DNA from: Acetobacteraceae bacterium
Lineage (GTDB): Bacteria; Pseudomonadota; Alphaproteobacteria; Acetobacterales; Acetobacteraceae
NCBI GenBank assembly: GCA_947476855.1
Contig: CANJSR010000006.1
Coordinates: 1 to 34,263, forward strand
Length of the DNA: 34,263 bases
Reading direction: 5' to 3'
Both the position numbers and the translations under genes were made by a program. The notes under the pieces were generated by a model. That model was not told where the DNA came from, did no database searches, and was given only the letters and a program-made list of their open reading frames with translations. Shown one piece after another: positions 33,462-34,263 of this stretch. The first letter of the stretch is position 1. The number at the start of each line of letters is the position of its first letter.

Positions 33462-33962
33462 ATGGCGATGTCCCTGAACGGCAAAGGCACCGGCCGCGGC
33501 CGTTATCGTCCCCTGGCCGAGATCAACGTGACGCCCTTCGTGGACGTCATGCTCGTGCTGCTGATCATCTTCATGGTGACGGCCCCGCTGATGACCTCCG
33601 GTGTGACCGTCGACCTGCCGAAGACCAACGCCGCGCCGCTGAACAACGACAACCAGCCGCTGACGGTTTCGATCGACGCCGCCGGTCAGGTCTACCTCCA
33701 GGATGAGGCGATCGAGCTGGGCAATGTGGTCGCCAAGCTGCGCGCGATCGCCGAGAACAACCCGGACCGCCGCATCTTCGTGCGCGGCGACAAGGAACTG
33801 GCCTATGGCCGGATCATGGAGGTGATGGGCACGATCAGCCAGGGCGGCTTCACGAAGGTGGCGCTGCTGGCCGAACAGCGGTCCGGCCCTGCCCCGGCGA
33901 AGGCCGCGACCCCACCGGCTACTCCCCCAGCCGGGCCCCCGGCCCGCCCGCGGGCGGGCTGA
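33462..33962 (+). CDS. tolR: Tol-Pal proton channel subunit TolR
   Basis: Single-pass inner-membrane protein of 166 residues, ExbD/TolR family. AEINVTPFVDVMLVLLIIFM contains the proton-path Asp28 in the membrane helix, followed by VTAPLMTSGVTVDLP and the periplasmic domain ending with GRIMEVMGTISQGGFTKVAL. A Pro/Ala-rich tail of about 25 residues (PAPAKAATPPATPPAGPP) extends beyond the usual end. AGGGG near 33444 is about 14 bases from the ATG at 33462; a second ATG at 33468 is possible. The 108-base gap after tolQ holds no gene. Confidence 0.94.
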   Translation: MAMSLNGKGTGRGRYRPLAEINVTPFVDVMLVLLIIFMVTAPLMTSGVTVDLPKTNAAPLNNDNQPLTVSIDAAGQVYLQDEAIELGNVVAKLRAIAENNPDRRIFVRGDKELAYGRIMEVMGTISQGGFTKVALLAEQRSGPAPAKAATPPATPPAGPPARPRAG

Positions 33963-33970
33963 CAGCGGCA

Positions 33971-34263
33971 TGTTGCAGCGGGTGGTCCGCGCTACGAACC
34001 GACCGATGCTGGCCGGGCTTGGCCGTAACCCCGAGTTGCGGTGGGGCGGCATTGCCTCCGGCGTGATCCATGCCGCCGTCTTCGCCGTCCTGCTTCTTGG
34101 CATGCCGACGGCCCCGCCCGAGGAGCCGCCGCCCGAGGAGCAGGCCGTGTCGATGGTCTTCGACGGCACCGAGCAGAACTCCCTGCGCGCGCCCACGCCG
34201 TCGCCCACCCCCGCGCCGGCCCCAGACCCGACCCCGCCCGCCCCGGCGGTGACCAAGCCGCCG
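33971..34263 (+). CDS. tolA: TolA/TonB-like protein, 5' part only
   Basis: Eight bases after tolR an ATG at 33971 opens a frame that stays open to the right edge (97 codons). It starts MLQRVVRATNRPMLAGLGRN, has one membrane helix (GGIASGVIHAAVFAVLLLGM, near residues 27-46), and becomes rich in Pro, Glu and Ala (PPEEPPPEEQ, then TPSPTPAPAPDPTPPAPA). Position and layout fit TolA, which spans the periplasm to Pal/TolB; the C-terminal domain that would confirm it is outside the window. A TonB-type protein is the alternative. Confidence 0.78.

Noticed and set aside
1..34263. Search for insertion sequences, prophage, CRISPR arrays and tRNA genes
   Set aside because: I saw no transposase, integrase, regular repeat-spacer pattern or cloverleaf sequence. 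The repeated sequences present are paralogous genes and small hairpins.

Overview
The window is GC-rich, densely coded, plasmid-free-looking chromosomal DNA. The tol-pal cluster with ybgC, the style of parE, and the heavy load of peptide-type ABC transporters suggest an alphaproteobacterium, possibly an acetic-acid-bacterium relative (Rhodospirillales/Acetobacteraceae). That placement is inference: there is no rRNA or other taxonomic marker here. I see no rRNA, tRNA, CRISPR array, insertion sequence or phage gene.

Layout. (1) 1-4910: the start of a phytanoyl-CoA dioxygenase-like gene running off the left edge, about 560 bases with no convincing gene, a 620-residue protein of unknown function, and parE (topoisomerase IV subunit B). 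(2) 5140-13768, plus strand: a complete peptide-type ABC importer operon with three tandem paralogous periplasmic binding proteins followed by two permeases and two ATPases. (3) 20956-13816, minus strand: a second complete importer (two permeases, two ATPases) co-transcribed with two amidase-signature enzymes and two very small GatC/AtzG-like proteins. The order is small protein, amidase, amidase, small protein. The final 58-residue gene is easy to miss. (4) 21139-25158, plus strand, divergent from (3): an isochorismatase-like cysteine hydrolase and two tandem Tat-exported binding proteins that probably serve the permeases of (3). (5) 25335-29791, plus strand: two tandem MFS transporters, a metallo-beta-lactamase-like protein that appears to have lost its metal-binding histidines, and a TauD-like Fe(II)/2-oxoglutarate dioxygenase. 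(6) 31878-29837, minus strand: lspA, a GlcG/HbpS-like protein, a Gly/Trp-rich exported protein and a glycine-zipper lipoprotein. (7) 32165-34263, plus strand: ybgC-tolQ-tolR-tolA, with tolA cut by the right edge.

How the genes work together. Regions 3 and 4 read as one import-and-hydrolyse unit: binding proteins capture an oligopeptide- or amide-like solute, the ABC pore imports it, and cytoplasmic amidases plus the cysteine hydrolase cut C-N amide or carbamoyl bonds. The substrate cannot be told from sequence. The most distinctive point is the pair of amidases each with a GatC-like small partner, as in AtzE-AtzG. A second theme is tandem duplication: binding proteins (3 and 2 copies), amidases (2), small partners (2), MFS carriers (2) and whole importers (2). 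Regulation appears concentrated in an AT-rich divergent spacer (20957-21138) with several dyads, and in an intercistronic RNA structure at 21853-21896.
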